A stretch of 64,000 nt of DNA from Paramecium tetraurelia (taxonomy: Eukaryota; Ciliophora; Oligohymenophorea; Peniculida; Parameciidae), in the NCBI RefSeq assembly GCF_000165425.1, contig NW_001799010.1, forward strand, positions 171,638 through 235,637, written 5' to 3'. Below, piece by piece: positions 46,401 through 58,924 of this stretch. Every line of letters begins with the position of its first letter. Position 1 is the stretch's first letter. A program made the translations under genes and the position numbers. Below the pieces are notes generated by a model. The model saw nothing but the letters and a program-made list of their open reading frames with translations. It made no database searches and had not been told where the DNA came from.

Positions 46401-49350
46401 ATAACATTAGATATTTTTTTATGAGATGGAGAAATTATTTAAAATTTGAAAGATTACAAGCAATCGAAGGAGAGAAAAAAGAATTTCTGATTCGCTAGAT
46501 TGGATTTTTTTATAGAAATAACATGAAATCTAAATTGAGATTGGCATTGTCTAAATTCAAAAGAAATTCAGTTCTTAGTGCAGTTTAATAGAAGTTTTTT
46601 TCAAGATTATTTTCTACTAAGTTTGGAGGAGCAATTGTGGCATTTCAGAAATGGAAAAATCTTCCTGATATCTAAAATTACGAAAATGTAAAAAAGGGAA
46701 GAAGATTAGAGAAATTGTTGGAAAACCTATATAGAGGCAGAATCAAATTATCATATGATCCATTAAAAGATGAATATTAAGAAGCTATGAATAAGAAGAT
46801 GCATTGCATAAGAAAATTAATCATCTTAGGCATGGGATCAAATAAGAGATTGTTTTTATCATGGAGAAATACGAATAGGTTATTGAAATCAATTGAAACT
46901 TGCAAGTAAACTACAAATTTCTTTTAAACTCTTTCATTGACATTGTCTGGAAATGTCTAAGTCATTTTTAAGACTAATCAACTTTAAGAAAAAGTCTTTG
47001 AAAAAATGTTATCTTAATACAACAATTTATTAAGATGGGCATTCATCAAATGGAATAATTAAGCTAAATCAGATAGGATTGCCTCATTGATGGATAAAGA
47101 GACAAGAAAGTTTCTATTATTTGCACTTTAAAGAAATTTAAAACATAATAAAATTGGGTAATTAAGAGATATATTGAGAAATTTTAATGATCGTCGAAAT
47201 AGAATAAATTTAATTAAAAAAATACAATTGAAGTTTTTACATACTTTTGCAGGTTAAGTTGAAACCTCCTTTTTGAAATGGAAACAATTACCAGATTCAT
47301 CTAATCTCAAATAAGCATCAAGATTTGAATAAAAATTGAACTCATTTAAAATATAAATTCTTAGAAAGAGTAGTTTTAAATATTTACAAAATATTTATTA
47401 GGATGGATAAGCAAAATAAAAATATGCTATCAATAAATTGATGTTTAATTGTATGAGTGTGGAAAAGAAGGTTTTCTTATAATGGAATAAAGTAAGTGAA
47501 TTGCAAAAGACTGAAGAAAGAGCTAGCAAAGTTATGGGTTTCTTTGGCTCAATAAATAAAATTTAATAAAATCATATGTATTTCTTCTTTGAGGATTAGA
47601 TTAAAGAATTGAAAAAGCAAGAGGAACTAGTTAGACTATTAAAAGAATGGGAAGAAATGTTCAAAGATTCTTATTAGAAATGGAAATAGACTCAAGCTAA
47701 ATTAGATTTATTGGCTAGTCAAAATAGATAGAAATAAAAGTTTTCTATAATTGAAATACTTAAGGATTATATTTAAAATAAAAAGAATTACAATTTAAGA
47801 TTGATTTTAAGAAAGTTTAGCAATTCAAATAAAAGTCAAAAGGCAGTAAACAAGTTTTTATTAGGAATATCACATTCATCAATTGGTTAATTACATAACT
47901 CATTTTAAATGTGGAGGAGATTGCCTGAACCATAGAAAACTAAATAGGGATATATATTTGAAAAGAAAATTTTCAGTTTATTTAGAAAATAACTATTATA
48001 ATCATTCGATGGCTTATAAGATATCTATTTTTAGGCATTAAATAAAAAGCGAAGAGTTGTATTATTATTAGTAAGAACCACTAAATCATAATAATAATAA
48101 GCAGTACAAAGGTGGCGAGATGCGTTAAATTAAATGAATTAATAAGAATTATAGAATGTTTAAGAAAACAGAAAGTTAGCTATACAACTCTTTTATTAAC
48201 ACAAAATGAATTAGTTGAATGTGGCCTTCATTGAATGGAGAGACACTATAAGATTACATACAAATAAGTAAGAAAATAAGACACAAAGGGATGAAAGATT
48301 AAAAAAAGAAGCTATTTTATTGTTCCAAAATTATGCTTATGTGAGATTAAGAGTTTATTTCACTTAATGGAAGATAAGAGCAGTCAAAAGAAATATGATA
48401 TAGATTTGTTAAGCAATCTAAAGAATGATATAATTAAATAGATTTGCTGAAAAGGCTATGAAGAAATATGTTATGGATATTTGGAAAGGACAGCCTTCCA
48501 AGAATAAATGGTTTAAGAGAGTAGCTGATATCATCGCGAAGAATTCCAAAATTAGTAAATAAATAGCTTATTGGAGAATGAGAGATAACTTGAATTAAAA
48601 AGCAGTTGGGTTATCTACTCAATAAATAATTAAATGCAAGAAGCTATTCAATAATTTATTTAAAGCTTTTGATAGAATCAAGCAAAGAGCATTTACCCTT
48701 TTAGAACATTATGGTAAAGGCATACCCGATGATACTTCATTCTAACCTTCACAAACTAGTTTCCTTCAATAGACTCCTATTAAGAAAATAAAGGATACTT
48801 TCTTTAAGTCAGATTTCGATTCGATCCTATAGAAGAATGGTCAAAAGATGGCACTTAATGCTATTTCAAGAGTAGTTAAAGTGTATTTCAAGTAGAGATT
48901 TATTGAATTAATGATTGAATTGGGAGATTAGAAACTAAGAAAAGTTTCCACACATAAAAAAAAGGGAGCAGAGAAATTATTTGCAATTTTAGAACAGAAC
49001 TTGAAATTGAAAAAATAAGTCATTTGCTATTAAATATCATAAGTAATTAATATTAAAAATATTTAGGTTAATGAATAAGGAGTATTGAATTAGATCAATG
49101 AAATTATTAATTATCAATAATCAACTTAGAGTAGTAGTAGATTAGAATCAAGTTAATTGAAAGAGCAATAGCTAAAACTAAATGAAAAAGAAAGAATGTT
49201 AGAGGGTTGGCAAGAGAAATTAAGATGCGTGGCAATTAATAGGTTTTATTACATCATAAATCTTCTAGATTAATCAAAGCTTTAGAAAGATGTGAGGATC
49301 ATTTTGTTGAGGATGCTTTTGTTGCCATTTCTGAATACTAACTTAAATGA
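43490..49350 (+). CDS. Giant W-K-x-L-P repeat protein (~1925 aa)
   Basis: A very large helical, basic protein. Its hallmark is a recurring F-x-K-W-[KR]-x-[LI]-P-[DE] motif: RWVDLPDK, KWKYLPED, KWKQIPEH, KWKNLPDI, KWKQLPDS, MWRRLPEP. The first Trp codons lie near 44274, 44922, 45560, 46022, 46652, 47279, 47912 and 48482. Between them further F-x-x-W motifs occur (FFKWKSHNK, FIKWNNQAK, FMRWRNYL). The pattern recalls Sfi1-type centrin-binding repeats, whose core also has Trp-Lys, but the ~210-residue period is much longer. Introns of 34, 26 and 26 nt fit. Two apparent indels occur, at an 11-A run (43834-43844) and near 44930. The last exon ends EDAFVAISEYQLK. Confidence 0.8.
43834..43844. repeat. 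A11 run at a frameshift point
   Basis: Eleven A within a coding exon. The frame before it and the convincing frame after it (leading to IESIKPTSQDTNKM) connect only if the run is ten bases. It is an assembly-error candidate or a real frameshift site. Confidence 0.7.
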
Positions 49351-49420
49351 ATAATTATCATATAAAAAGAAGCAATATCAATTTAAGTTCATTGATGAAA
49401 TTAACATTATATATTTAATC

Positions 49421-50490
49421 ATGGGAAACACAACTTCTAATCATCCTCAAATAACAGAAGTCTTGACAGAATACCACTTTTAACATAAGAATTGTCTTAT
49501 TACCTCTCATTCTTCATAAAGAAAAATTTTAAAAGCTGCTTCAAAACGAAATGAAATGCCCCATAAAAGTAATCGCCGATTTGCTCCCAATATTGTCAAA
49601 TCTTTGGAGTTTAAGAGCGAAGGTAATCAATACATACAGATGAAACAATATAAAAAAGCTATTGAATCCTATACAAAAGCTATTGTAAGTTGTGCTATCT
49701 AACTAGAATCTCTATGATAATGATTCAATCTATTTCTCAAATCGTTCAGTGGCTAATAAACTTCTCAATAGATTCTAGGAAGCTAAATAAGATGCTTAAT
49801 AAGCTATAAAAATTGATTAGTAAAATTCAAGAGCTCATTTCCTTTATGGAACTGTTATTTTGATTGAAGTCCAAATGTTTCCTGACATTAATGAGGCTCT
49901 CATAAGGCAAGCATAATTGGGAATCGAAGAACTCGAAAAAGGTAATATAATCTTTATATTTTATAGCTTCTGTATAGGTTAAATAAAATAAAAATGAATA
50001 AAAAAATAAATTAAAAGTCTTGATTAATTAAAATTTGGCTAAAGGAAAAAGAATGGTATTCTTGATAAGATAAGAAATAGATAAAAGAAGTACTTTTTAT
50101 AATCATATCCATTTAGATATCTAATCTCTAAAATAAACTCTAAATGATATTTCTCATAGATAACATCATAACTTAGATTGGAATTAAATAGAACAGATAA
50201 TCCATAAGAAAATGGAAATTATTTTACCAGAATGCTTTGTATGTCCAATCACATATGAAATAATGGATGAACCAACACTTCTCAATTCAGGGTTAACATA
50301 TGATAAAAATAGTATTTAGTAGCAATTTAAATTAAATGGCTATCTGGATCCTATGACAAGAGAAAACATTGATCCTTTGGGGTTGATTCAAAATATTTAA
50401 TTATAATAAGGAATATAAGAAATCCAATAGCAATATGGATGGGTAGGGATAGAAAATGAGAAAGATTACAAGGCAATTAAATTTGAATGA
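49421..50490 (+). CDS. CHIP-like TPR and U-box E3 ubiquitin ligase
   Basis: A 340-aa protein with the STUB1/CHIP layout. A TPR block (KSEGNQYIQMKQYKKAIESY, LYDNDSIYFSNRSVANKLL) is followed by a helical middle and a C-terminal U-box. The U-box has ECFVCPITYEIMDEPTLLNS, GLTYDKNSIQQQFKLNGYLD and PMTRENI. CHIP binds Hsp70/Hsp90 through the TPRs and ubiquitinates their clients. A polar N-terminal extension (MGNTTSNHPQITEVLTEYHF) is not in animal CHIP; its M-G-N start could be N-myristoylated. Introns at 49685-49706 (22 nt) and 49942-49966 (25 nt). Confidence 0.88.
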
Positions 50491-50523
50491 CTTACTTTGT
50501 AATATTTATTGAAATGATAACTC

Positions 50524-51263
50524 TCATTTCTTTTTATTCAACTTTTTTGAAATCTTTTTCTTAATCTAAACTTTCTTACTTTGCCCTTTTTACTTGCCTT
50601 TATTAACCACTTCTACAGCTTTCTATTTTGTTGGTTTTCTTCCAGGTTTTAGTTTTTATTATTTAGATTAGGCTTTTTAAGCACTTGGTACTTTTTAGGT
50701 GACATTATTGTTTTTGGATTTTGGTCTTCCTTTTTGTTTTTTTTTATTTTTCTCCTCTTTTTATTTATCTTATTCCTTATCAACCTTTTGTGAAGATTCT
50801 TTTTGTTTTCCAATTTTCCCAGGTTTTCCAGGCTTACCAGGTTTTCTTCCTTTCTTCTTTTTTTATTATTCATCTGCAATTTTTCCCTCCTAAGCATTAT
50901 CTATAACACAATTATTTAAAGTTAAATCAGCAATTGAGCACAAAATTCCATCAAATAAATATCCTTGTATTTTTTTTTATTCATTTTCGTTGTCCATATT
51001 TGTAAATGGATAGTTTGCTTAAACTAATTTCAATTCTTATAATTTTTATTATATTTCTAATTCTTAATTAAGCATTGTTACCTCTTTCTCAATCACATCT
51101 TTTTAATATTATTTCCATTATGCTTAAGTTTCTTTGCTAATGAAATAGATGCATTTTGTTACTTTTTCAATTGTTGTTATATATAATCTAATTTTGCTTA
51201 GAAATCTATATTCTTTAAATTAATAGTTGTGATTGGCAAGGCCTATTATTTATTTTTATTCAT
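50524..51263 (-). CDS. Lys-rich AT-hook-like protein, 237 aa
   Basis: The N-terminus is helical (MNKNKQQALPITTINLKNID), with a coil (EKEVTMLNQELEIQQKLQEL). After LFDGILCSIADLTLNNC the last 110 residues are very basic and contain AT-hook-like cores: GRKPGKPGKPGK, KGRPKSKN and KPGRKPTK. AT-hooks bind the minor groove of AT-rich DNA. A 26-nt intron removes a frame break after QQQLK. The end is KKLNKKK. Probably nuclear or chromatin-associated; the function is inferred only from composition. It lies 28 bp from the stop of the cofactor D gene, same strand. Confidence 0.75.
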
Positions 51264-51291
51264 AAATATATAATATAATTTTTATATTAAC

Positions 51292-54200
51292 TCATAAACT
51301 TAATAATTGCTTCAATTAACTTCTACACTCTTCAATATTTTTATCTAATTCTTCCTATTAAATAATAGAATCAAATAAATACAGATAGCCAATCAGTTTC
51401 TAATAGATAATCCTATAATAAACAATTATTATCCGTAGATATCAACTCTTCATTATCATGCGATAACAAGTACAAGTAAAATGCTTCTGCCAATTGTTTT
51501 CTTACTTTAGGTAAACTAAAAATATATATATCAAAAATGTTACTCGCTAGTTAATATTTCAAAGATATGTTAAATAATGTGATGAAACAATTCTGGATTG
51601 ACTGATAAAATATCGATGATTAATTGAACACTTGCAGATAATTTATTTATTGATTGAGTTTTATGAGTTTCTTTGTAAATTAATTGGAATAGAATTTCAG
51701 TTTACTATTTAATTATAGGTAATGATTGTATTTCCTCCTTTTGTAAAACAAGTGAAGCTGTTTTAAATAATGGAATAACAACTCTTTCATCTAATGCATA
51801 TAATTTAAGAATTTCAATCAAATTGGTCATTAGAAGATCAAGATTTTGATTCAGATGTATATATTACATTAATGCTTCTTCACTAAATTTCTATATTGAT
51901 TCACTAATCCCTCCAACGCTAATACACAATCCGGTTAGGATGTATCTACAAAATGTAGGATATGCAAGAATGGGAACTATTAATCGATAACAGCAATGTG
52001 GTAGATTCCAATGATAAATTAGATCTGTTTTTCCTATGGTTTATAGAACATCTTTTAGGTTTTTAATTTCAGCCTCAATAATTTCACTTTAGAAGGTTTG
52101 ATCCACTCTTTCTTAATCTTTTATTATAGTCTCTTATAAGTTAGCAGTTGAGAATATTGTAGATATTTATTCATAATTTTCAAACCTTTATAATTTAGGA
52201 AATACAGATTTAAACAAATCCTACAACACACTACCAGCTAGTAATCTGACTCTATCAATCTTTTCACATAATTACTATAATAATTGCCCAATAATTTTGA
52301 TAATACATTATTCATTTATGATAATATTTCCTATATGATTTCTTTCAATATAACCTACATAACAAACTAAAATTGATTAAATAGCAATTATTGAATTTTC
52401 TCTAATGAATAACCCTACATCTCCTTTTTTATTCACTGTGTAATCTAACATTGCATAAAGTATGCAATCAATAACAGGTAAGAGTTGAGCTTCACAATTA
52501 TAATTATTGTTCAATTAATTAATAATGCTTTGTCCAAGAGACTTTATGGCAAACTTTCTAGTGTCTGGATCAATACTCCAACTTGTTAATTTAGCTCTTT
52601 TCTTTGAAAGACCAATTGTGTACAATATACTTAGATCTTCATTATGTAATACCTAAGGTGAAAAAGATCCAACACTTTAAGCATAACCTCCCTATATCAG
52701 TACTTGAACAGTAGTTGACTTTTGATGCAATTATTTTATGACTCTTTTTAAGAATTCTTTACCATCTATTAAGTATTGACCTTATGTTTGATATTGATTG
52801 CTTAATAATCTTAAAGCTTTGGCTGCTGATATCTGTATTTCTTCCAAAGGATTCTTTAAACCATCTTCAATAAATTTCAAATAATAAGCATGTTGATCTA
52901 TTTAAAGTGGTAATTTAGAAATAGAGATGCATTCAATTAATCTATAGGCAGCTATTCTAATTTATTCTCCACTCTTTCCTTTTAAAGAGTCCTCTAATAT
53001 TTTTGGTATTTGCATGATCTCATCTATGATTTCTTCTGAAAGTAAATTCATATTTTCGGCTTATAATAATTACTCATATTATGATTTGAAAATTGTTATG
53101 TGTTCTCCAGCTTTTGCTAATTATCTTTCATTTTTAGTTAATGTCCTAAGGAAAACTGAATCCTTTAACTCCTTTTCCTCTGAGTTCTTAGTGATATTTC
53201 CTGATTATGCAATAAGTAAATCTCCCAAAGCAAATAAGGCACCATGTTTTGAATTCAGGGATTGTAATTTAACCATTTTTAAAATGCTTTCATAAATCAA
53301 ATTCTCCTTGAAATAGGTTGGATTCAACACAAGCAATCTTCCTAAACTTTTGGCTGCCAATTTTCTAACTTCTTTATCTTGACTTGCTATCTTAATAAAA
53401 GCTAAATGATCAACCATCTATTTAAAGTATTCTGGATAGGAAGCTACGAATGGAGCAATTCTTAAATAGGCATTATGAATCATAGCCAATGAAAAATAAT
53501 CCGCTTCTGTTAATATGCTTATACCATGTGGTATAATATTAGGACACCTTCCAACTAATTCTTAGAAAGTACTTGATGCTGCTCTTCTAACATTTACTTC
53601 TCGATCGAAAATCATAACAATTACTAAATGTTAAGCCAAAGCAAGGACATGATTTTTTAATATTTCAGGATCATAAGCCCTAGCAGCAGACCAAGCAATG
53701 AAACATGCTGAATCTCTGACATTTACACCAATACTATAACCTCCTTGATTCTACTCAAAAATCAAGGCTTTGCAAATAATAGGAATGATGGATTCTAATT
53801 TATTTTCAAGAATTAGTCCTCTTCTACATAATTCTCCTAACGCTAGACAACCACCATGCCAGGCAGTGTCTCCATTGATTGGAGTGAAGCATGTGTTGAT
53901 TAATGAATCAAAAATATCATCTGCTTAATCTAAATTCAATCTAGCACATATTCTGCCTATACCCTTAGCGGCTGACCATCTAACAACAGTATCCTTATTT
54001 ATTATTTATTATAACAAAGTATCTACAACAGTTTCTAAGCCTTCCTAATCAACATCAATGAAATAATCAACATCCTCTAGTTAAATATTTGACTATTATT
54101 ATTATTGTAATTATTAGTTTGTTTTGGATATTTATGAGTTGGTGACAATTCTTGAATAATCAATGATTGTTAATGTTTATTATAGATTTGTTGTGCCTTT

Positions 54201-55283
54201 TTTGTATGTCCAACTAACAACTCTTGGTCTTAAATAAACTAATCCAATTCTCTAAGTTAATTTGGTTAGAAACAAGTTTATTAATGTACCTTATTATTTC
54301 AAGTTGAGTAAAGGCAATAAAATATATAAATTATTCTTCAACACATCTCTTTGAACAACTTTCAGAATTTCTACCAAAGTTTCCAGGATTCCTGTTATAT
54401 AAAAAGTATTAAGAATATTATCTTGCAATTCATGAATTTATTTGACACTCCAATTTAAAAATTATTCTAATAGATTGCATTTCAATATATCTGTTCTACT
54501 GAATAATTTAGACAAATATAGTGCTCCCATGTTTCTTAATTTTGTGGATGATTTTAAATAATTGACTCCCAAATTTAACAATGATGTTATTATCGTATTG
54601 CTTGATGTGAAAGTGTCTTAAATGGCATTAAAGATTTAAGAATCAATTGAATTTAAATCAAATGGAACTAAAACTATTATGCTTAACCACATGAGAATAA
54701 CATATTTAGTTTCCCAATTCTAATTAAGATCTGTTGAGCAATGTTACAAATACATAACAACTGGTTCCAAATTGCAGACTTCATGTGGACAGTATCTGCT
54801 GATTGTTCTTATTCCTCTCACTTTTGTAAGAATATAAATTGTATCACAAATGTTGTGAAATTCTTCACAGCTACTTACCCCAACATTATTAACATTTTTT
54901 AGCACATAAACTTTTACTACATCCATAAAACTCACACAAATCTATTCTAAAATAGAATCTAGTAATGTATTTTATTCTTGGTATTTTTCAAATATGTGAC
55001 ATACTCTATTTTTTACTTTAATAAATGGAAATTTCTGTAATTGAGGATTATTTTCATTTTACACAATGAATTTTTATGTAAAATAAACACACATATTTTT
55101 TATATCCTTCATTATTATTTCAAAATCCAATTACAATTATTCTTCATGTTGCTTATTTGTCATTTCTTATTCTGAAATACTATATGCGAGATTTTATTTA
55201 TCTTCCTCTTCTATTTCATCATACTACAAGTTATTGTATTTCTTCCTTAAATTCAGATCTTCTGATTCATAGTAAAATGCCAT
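51292..55283 (-). CDS. Tubulin-specific chaperone D (cofactor D)
   Basis: HEAT-repeat protein that binds beta-tubulin and assembles alpha-beta dimers with cofactors A, B, C and E. It is long (about 1300 codons), in the family range. Diagnostic stretches in order: IYILTKVRGIRTISRYCPHE near the N-terminus; TAWHGGCLALGELCRRGLI; GGYSIGVNVRDSACFIAWSA; FDREVNVRRAASSTFQELVG; MVDHLAFIKIASQDKEVRKL; LNSKHGALFALGD; and late in the protein DYTVNKKGDVGLFIRE. A 28-nt intron fits at 51516-51543; others must exist since the raw length is 3n+2. It starts MAFYYESEDLNLRKKYNNLQ. The end (EECRSQLKQLLSL) is 28 bp before the AT-hook gene start. Confidence 0.92.
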
Positions 55284-55331
55284 TTTTATTTTTATAAAAG
55301 AAATTAATATTAATTTATATTCTTTAAATTA

Positions 55332-56826
55332 TCATAATTACTCACTTAATTTTGATATATGATTCCAGAATTCTTCTACATTCTCTTTGGTTGTTGTGTG
55401 ATTTGAAATAGACACTCTAAGATAAAATACACCCTTAATTTCTGATCCACTTATAAATCCAAGCATAGTGTTTTAATTTATTAACTCTTGTATTTTTCTA
55501 TTTAATTTATTTTATGTAGTCAAATCTTCATGAACCAATAAAAATGTGACTAATCCCAATTATGGTTTTGTAAATATCCTGAATCTGTTAGATGATCTTA
55601 CTAATTGTTCGAAATGATTAGCCACTTCTATCTTCTATTAAATCTATTCTTTCATACCATTCAATCCCAAGCTTTTTATCATCCAAAACATTTTAATTGA
55701 ATTAAATCTCTTACCCAAAGCTACCTGCCAATCCTTATAATCCCAAACATCATAATTATCGGTGAATTTATTCTTATAAATCTCAAAATCTATCTTATTT
55801 CCCATAGCTTCAGCTAATTCACTTTTATCATTAACATAAAATAAGCTTCCAGTCAACCCACACATCATCAATTTTGCAAAGTTGATTTCTATAGAATCTG
55901 CAAACTCTAAGCCTTTGGCTTTCTCTCTGTATTCATTTATAAGCCAAGATGACCCAGCATAAGCGGCATCCACATTGAACCAAATTTAATATTTCTAACA
56001 AATCTCACCTAATTTATCTATCGGATCGAATGCACAAGTTCCTGTTGTGCCAAATGAACAACTTAACCAAAATGGAATAAGCCCATCTTTAATATCCTGC
56101 TCAATTATCTCTATTGCCTTCTATAAATCTACAACATAATTTTATAATTCCTCGTTAAATATAACAGGTAGTTTCTTTTAATAATATATATCCTTTAAAT
56201 GCAATGCTTTTGTAGCACAAGCGTGAGCACTCTCGACATAATAACCTACAAATTTGCAAATTTATGCAGAATCTGTATTTATTTTCAATTACTTCATCTT
56301 TCTTCTCTTAGCTACATGTACAGAAATAAAGATGGCATCTGAAACTGTGCCAGCTATTGTCCCTCCTCCTTAATTTTTCATTAAAAATTTGTTAGGTAAA
56401 TCTAAACCATATACTACCCAATCAACTACAATATTTTCCAATTCTGTTTATGCAGGAGAAGCTAGCCATTAAAACCCAGGTGTTCCAAACGCAGAAGCAA
56501 ATATTTCTGCTATTATTGAAGCATGTGTAATGTTTGATGGGTAATATGCATAAAAATTTGGATGACTCCATAAAGTCAGTCCAGGGAAAATCTAAACATT
56601 CAAGCTAGTAATTTACTTTAGTTTCAGTTTCTTTTAATATGCTATCGAGGGATTCTGGTTCTAAGGGAGGCTATTCTGAAAATTGTTATCTCAAGAATCC
56701 TGGTTAAACCTGAGGGACAACCGGGTATTTTAATTAGGCAATCTCATCAAATTTATTCGACACCAATTGCAACATTTTTGTACCCGCTTCCACTAATATT
56801 TCTGTATTTAAGAACTTCTTGCTCAT
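55332..56826 (-). CDS. Aromatic-L-amino-acid decarboxylase-like PLP enzyme
   Basis: Group II PLP-dependent decarboxylase (DOPA/tyrosine/tryptophan/histidine type), 489 aa. Landmarks are GLTLWSHPNFYAYYPSN, FGTPGFQWLASPAQTELENI, GGGTIAGTVSDAI, SFGTTGTCAFDPI and FNVDAAYAGSSWLINEY. The PLP lysine region reads SIEINFAKLMM instead of the common N-x-H-K-W, so the Lys is present but its His and Trp neighbours are not. A 25-nt intron lies at 56592-56616. It starts MSKKFLNTEILVEAGTKMLQ. The substrate cannot be chosen from sequence. Its stop is 48 bp upstream of the cofactor D start. Confidence 0.9.
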
Positions 56827-57027
56827 TATCTAATTAATTACGCTATCTAATTTATATTAAATAATTATCAATATATCAAATTTAATTAAAATGTCTTGAA
56901 TATTTCATCCTCATCATTATGATTAATGCATGTTCAAAAATCATATATAATATTAATTAAATAATGCAATTCAAGTCTAAATTTAAAAATATAAATCTTC
57001 TTATTAATAATATTATTACACAAACCA
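56827..57027. promoter_or_regulatory. Short divergent intergenic region
   Basis: Only 201 bp separate the divergent starts of the decarboxylase and Rieske copy 2, so both promoters must lie here. No consensus element can be named. Confidence 0.4.
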
Positions 57028-58370
57028 ATGGAGTACCTCTCATTGGAAATACTATTATCTTTTTGCTTCATAGCACTCTATTATCTCTATTATAAGAAGT
57101 TTAGATTCTTTGTAATAGAGGAGAAAAAGAAAGAAAACATTATTAGACACAAATAAACAAGAGGCAAGTGCCCCCCTTCATATCCAAATGGATGGTATCG
57201 GCTTTGTAGAAGTACAGAATTGAAGATTGGGTAAGGAGTTATCACTTAATTTATAGATAAGTGGAAGAAATAAAACTTGCTGGTCGTCACATAGCTTATT
57301 ATAGAGGTACAGATAAAGTAGTTTATGCTGTTGCTGCTTATTGTCCACATATGGGAGCTAATCTTGGAATTGGAGGATAAGTTAGATTCAATTCCTGTAT
57401 TGAATGTCCATTCCATGGATGGACATTTGATGGAAAATCTGGATTATGTGTCAATTCTGAAAAATTAGATCCTAAAATTGTATCAACATATTGTTACAAT
57501 AATATTCAAAATATGGATCCTAATAAGAAAGGAGAATATTTACAAAAAGTAGAAGAAGGAGAAATCAAAATAAAAACTTATCTCATTAAAGAGATTAAAG
57601 GAATGGTCTATATATGGCTCCATTGTTTAGAAGCAAAACCATGGTATGATCCTATGGTTGAGAAATGTGATCATTTGTAATTAAGAGGAGAGAGCATCAA
57701 CTACATTAACTGTCATATTCAAGAGTTTCCGGAAAATGGAGCAGATATTCGCCATTTTGATTATATTCACGCATCAGTTAGTGATTTTATTCCTACTTGG
57801 CTTATTAAATTTAAATGGAACATGAAAAGCATGTCTGCAAATGATCCAGACTTTTATAAAAAAATGGAACACCCTAAAGAAAAGATCAGAAATTATTAAA
57901 AGTAATTATTCGATCATTATTTGTCAAATAAAGATTTAAGACCATATATGAATGTATTATGTTTAGATGGATCTCTGATGTTCTTTAATAAATGGAAAAT
58001 TAATGCATTATATATAACAGGATTTTAAATGGGGCCTGCCACAATCTAATTATATATTTTATCTAGTCTATTTGAGGTTTTCTATAAATAAGCTTTGCAA
58101 CCTGTCGAAAAATTCAATCAAAAGGTTTTCTTAACATTACACATAAATTCTTATTTACCTTATTGGCTTAGTGCATATATTTTATCAGGAGGGTTGAGAT
58201 AGATTATTTCAGATGTAAGTGTGTGGGATAATAAAATATTTGCAGCTTAAAGTTGCTATAATTTAAAAGGTGATGCTGATCCTGTATTAATGAGATGGAG
58301 ATAATGGTATTCGTAATTTTATGAGGGATCAAGAGATTTTGAATAAAAATTAGATTCATTAGAATGGTGA
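57028..58370 (+). CDS. Rieske sterol C7-desaturase-like oxygenase (copy 2, intact)
   Basis: Intact 438-aa paralogue of the gene at 41706. Same plan: membrane anchor (LSFCFIALYYLYYKKFRFFV), YPNGWYRLCRSTELKIG, Rieske ligands in YCPHMGANLGIGG and CIECPFHGW, iron site in ENGADIRHFDYIHA, ending KLDSLEW. The 26-nt intron (57231-57256) is identical to that of copy 1. Bases 57175-57649 match copy 1 at 474 of 475 positions, while both flanks are clearly diverged. Likely role: introducing the delta-7 double bond in sterols at the ER with a reductase partner, from family knowledge. Confidence 0.9.
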
Positions 58371-58751
58371 TGTAGCAAATATAAATTATTAGTATATAGT
58401 ATATTTTATTAAAAGTGAGCAGACAAAAATATTATTTTATCTTAAACTTTTGTTTGTATATTTTTTTATTTAAAAATTACAATTTTATTATTAATTGTTC
58501 ATCAAGGGAAGTATTTGAAATGTATTAATCCAATCATAGCCATCTAGATTAACCTCATTATCCGATTCAAAATGCAGTTGCTCTGTTAAATGTTTTTACA
58601 GAGTGTTGAAATGATAGATAAGTTAGTAGAACAATTTAGTTAATATTTTACTAAAATTTATGCTTCCTACATTCTTATAAGAAACATCTAAAATTATATT
58701 TTGATAATTAACTTAAACTTAATAAAATGATGTTGTTAGACTCTTTAACAT
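58356..58751 (-). CDS. Doubtful small protein convergent with Rieske copy 2
   Basis: An open frame of 131 codons from the ATG at 58751 (MLKSLTTSFYQVQVNYQNII) with good composition up to HFESDNEVNLDGYDWINTFQ. The last 40 codons are lower quality and overlap the end of the Rieske gene by 15 bp, so the real 3' end may come sooner through an intron. No family recognised. Confidence 0.35.
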
Positions 58752-58924
58752 ATATAATTATTTGATAACTTATCTAAAAATTAATAAAAGATATGCATTA
58801 TTTTCTCTTTAATTAAGATAAAATAATGAAATATTGATTTTGGTATTCTATCATTAATTTAGTAGATTATAAGTGAAATTATAATTCCATTTTAATTATA
58901 TTATTATTATTATCTTTTGATTTG

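Noticed and set aside
43490-49350. Direct assignment as Sfi1 or the known Paramecium centrin-binding protein
   Set aside because: Trp-Lys cores are similar, but the L-P-D element and the ~210-residue spacing differ; without an alignment the name is not justified.
50699-50906. Plus-strand frames with Phe/Pro-rich hydrophobic sequence
   Set aside because: Complement of the Lys/Gly/Pro-rich AT-hook-like tail on the minus strand.
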